Of a DNA stretch of 64,000 nt, positions 62,324-64,000 are shown one piece after another; positions within the stretch are counted from its first letter, which is position 1; every line of letters begins with the position of its first letter. The notes under the pieces are model-generated. The model worked only from the letters and a program-made list of their open reading frames with translations, was not told the origin of the DNA and did no database searches. Origin of the DNA: Palsa-461 sp040414865. Lineage in GTDB: Bacteria; Actinomycetota; Acidimicrobiia; Acidimicrobiales; RAAP-2. The DNA is taken from contig JBEDUR010000165.1 of NCBI GenBank assembly GCA_040414865.1, positions 49,644-113,643 on the forward strand. The letters run 5' to 3'. The position numbers and the translations under genes are program-made.

Positions 62324-63442
62324 GTGCGCCTGTTCGACACAGCCCACAGGGAGGTGGTCGAGTTCGCGCCTGGTCCCACGGTCACCATGTACAGCTGTGG
62401 GATCACCCCCTACGACTCGGCCCACCTCGGTCACGCGGCCGTCTATCTCACCTTCGATGTGCTCCAGCGTCGGCTGCAGGACCTCGGCCACGAGACCCGG
62501 CTGGTACGCAATGTCACCGACGTCGACGACGACATCCTGCGCAAGGCCCGCGAGCTCGGGGTCTACTACCTCGACCTCGGGGCCGAGGAGATGGCCCGCT
62601 TCGACTCGGACATGTCGGCGCTCGGCCTGCTCCCGGTGTACTCCGAGCCCAGGGCCACCTCGGCGATCCCCGAGATCCTCTCCCTCATCGGGGCGGCGCT
62701 CGATTCGGGTCACGCCTATGAGTCCGGTGGGTCGGTGTACTTCGAGGTGTCGTCGTTCCCCTTCTTCGGCCGCCTGAGCGGCCTGGATCGGCCCGACATG
62801 CTGCGCCTGGCGGCCGAGCACGGCGGGCACCCCGAAGATCCAAACAAGCGTGACCCGCTCGACTTCGTGCTGTGGCAGCCCTCCTTGCCCGACGAGCCCG
62901 CCTGGGAGTCTCGGTGGGGTGCGGGCCGGCCAGGCTGGCACATCGAGTGCTCGGCGCTGGCCCGGCGTGAGCTCGGGGAAACCATCGACGTGCACGGCGG
63001 TGGGCGTGACCTCGTGTTCCCGCACCACGAGTGCGAGGTCGCCCAATGCGAGTCGGTGACCAACACGCGCTTTGTCCGGCATTGGCTGCACGTGGGTCTG
63101 GTCGGGCTGGACGGCACGAAGATGTCCAAGTCCTTGGGCAACCTGGTCTTCGTCGCCGACCTGCTGAAGGAGTTCGAGCCGATGGCGGTGCGTCTCGCCC
63201 TCTTGGCCCACCACTATCGGGAGGACTGGGAGTGGCACCGGGCCGACGCCGAGGCGGCGACGGCCCGCCTCGAGCGGTGGCGGGCGGCAGGCCACGGCCA
63301 AGACGGCGGAGCCCTCGACGCGGTTCGGCGTTACCTCGACGACGACCTCGACACCCCGGGCGCGCTCGCCGAGCTCGACCGGTTGGCCGAACGGGGAGCG
63401 TCCATCACCGACGGGGCGGCCCTCCTCGGTGTGACGCTGTAG
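62324..63442 (+). CDS. mshC: MshC, cysteine:GlcN-inositol ligase of mycothiol synthesis
   Basis: 372 residues, a cysteinyl-tRNA-synthetase-like ligase. The catalytic half has MYSCGITPYDSAHLGHA (HIGH-type signature in the MshC form GITPYD, where CysRS has GPTVYD), NVTDVDDDIL, GWHIECSALARRELG, GGGRDLVFPHHE and GTKMSKSLGN. The C-terminal end (VRRYLDDDLDTPGALAELD, ALLGVTL) ends as in mycobacterial MshC and lacks the anticodon-binding extension of CysRS. It joins cysteine to GlcN-Ins. It follows npdG by five bases, so co-transcription is likely. Confidence 0.92.
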   Translation: MRLFDTAHREVVEFAPGPTVTMYSCGITPYDSAHLGHAAVYLTFDVLQRRLQDLGHETRLVRNVTDVDDDILRKARELGVYYLDLGAEEMARFDSDMSALGLLPVYSEPRATSAIPEILSLIGAALDSGHAYESGGSVYFEVSSFPFFGRLSGLDRPDMLRLAAEHGGHPEDPNKRDPLDFVLWQPSLPDEPAWESRWGAGRPGWHIECSALARRELGETIDVHGGGRDLVFPHHECEVAQCESVTNTRFVRHWLHVGLVGLDGTKMSKSLGNLVFVADLLKEFEPMAVRLALLAHHYREDWEWHRADAEAATARLERWRAAGHGQDGGALDAVRRYLDDDLDTPGALAELDRLAERGASITDGAALLGVTL

Positions 63443-63566
63443 GGGCAGGTCTGGTTGGCCGGGGCCGGCCAGCGCCGGGGCCCCGGGGCAGCCGGTAACC
63501 TCGGCCAGGCGCGACGGCCGGTCGTCACCTCGAGCTGGCAGTCCCCGGTCCGAGGAAGGTGCTCCG

Positions 63567-64000
63567 ATGCCGACAGACGTGAGGATCCGACTCCCCGACG
63601 GCCAGCACAAGGAGCTGGCAGGTGACGCGACCGCCGCCCAGCTGGCGGCGGCCATTGGCCCCGGCCTGGCGCGGGCTTCGGTCGCGGCGGTGGTCAACGG
63701 AGCCCTGCGGGATCTGAGCACCGAGCTGCACGACGGCGACGAGGTCACACTGGTGACCGACACGTCCGAGGCCGGCCGGGAGGTGCTTCGCCACTCGACC
63801 GCCCACGTGCTCGCCCAGGCGGTGCTGCGGCTCTGGCCGGGAGCCCACTACGCCATCGGCCCGGCGATCGAAGACGGCTTCTACTACGACTTCGAACTGC
63901 CCGGTGGGGCACACTTCAGCCAGGACGACCTCGAGCGGATCGCGGCCACCATGCGCGAGATCATCGCCGAGGACCAGCCATTCGTGCGCGCCGAGCACCC
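63567..64000 (+). CDS. thrS: Threonyl-tRNA synthetase, N-terminal part (cut by window edge)
   Basis: The visible 144 residues start at the ATG at 63567 with GAGGAAGG upstream. They contain the TGS domain (VRIRLPDGQHKELAGDATA, VAAVVNGALRDLSTELHDGD) and the beginning of the editing/second additional domain (EVLRHSTAHVLAQAVLRLWP, YAIGPAIEDGFYYDFELPGG). The HxxxH of the editing site is seen as HSTAH. It runs off the right end. The 124 bases before it show no T-box or attenuator structure. Confidence 0.95.
   Translation, partial: MPTDVRIRLPDGQHKELAGDATAAQLAAAIGPGLARASVAAVVNGALRDLSTELHDGDEVTLVTDTSEAGREVLRHSTAHVLAQAVLRLWPGAHYAIGPAIEDGFYYDFELPGGAHFSQDDLERIAATMREIIAEDQPFVRAEH

Noticed and set aside
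62324..63442. Cysteinyl-tRNA synthetase
   Set aside because: The GITPYD form, the shorter length and the LDTP ... LLGV C-terminus point to MshC, and other genes support mycothiol use.

Overview
The window is a GC-rich stretch of an actinobacterial chromosome. Three things support this: a mycothiol ligase gene (mshC), a mycothiol-dependent MDMPI-type enzyme and an F420:NADPH oxidoreductase; frequent GTG starts with GTGA/ATGA stop-start overlaps; and an InhA-like enoyl reductase. The gene mix would suit a free-living soil or freshwater lineage such as Acidimicrobiia, but that placement is inference. I see no insertion sequence, prophage, CRISPR array or rRNA. One tRNA gene is present.

Layout. 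0-4.5 kb: a zinc alcohol dehydrogenase (cut by the left edge) and an acyl reductase-HAD fusion form a minus-strand operon, divergent from a TetR regulator with a paired operator. 4.5-21 kb: an accessory-looking region of loosely spaced single genes (GntR-like regulator, tRNA-Val, methyltransferases, GNAT, epoxide-hydrolase-like enzyme, PRC-barrel protein, GT39 membrane glycosyltransferase, MDMPI enzyme, a receiver-flavoenzyme fusion, a secreted lipoprotein, an ECF sigma factor with a VOC partner) that also holds two frame-disrupted genes. 21-29.6 kb: a complete Kdp potassium uptake locus. kdpE and a short kdpD face kdpF-A-B-C, followed by an OB-fold protein and the missing KdpD N-terminal domain as a separate gene. 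30-36 kb: HAD hydrolase, CoA transferase, TetR, DUF2461, serine hydrolase and a secreted seven-repeat beta-propeller.

36.9-60.8 kb: a cobalamin cluster in three blocks. The minus-strand operon cobI-cobM-cbiD-cobL-cbiG/cobJ-ferredoxin-cobH/cbiX builds the corrin ring. A second minus-strand set (cobO, a GNAT gene, cobB) amidates and adenosylates. A plus-strand operon behind a cobalamin riboswitch (cobU-cobS-cbiB-cobC-cobQ-cobN-chlID) inserts cobalt and attaches the lower loop. Both an early-insertion chelatase (CbiX) and a late-insertion chelatase (CobN with ChlI-ChlD) are encoded, which is the main metabolic puzzle here. A phosphotransferase, a FAH-family hydrolase and an MBL hydrolase sit inside the cluster. 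60.8-64 kb: inhA-like fabI, npdG, mshC and the start of thrS.

The most interesting items are the split KdpD, the mixed early/late cobalt insertion cluster, the sigma-factor partner that joins an anti-sigma-like N-terminus to a glyoxalase fold, the flavoenzyme fusion whose receiver lacks its phospho-acceptor, and the propeller whose lipobox Cys is a Trp. All identifications come from reading the translated sequence and from family knowledge; no database search was run.
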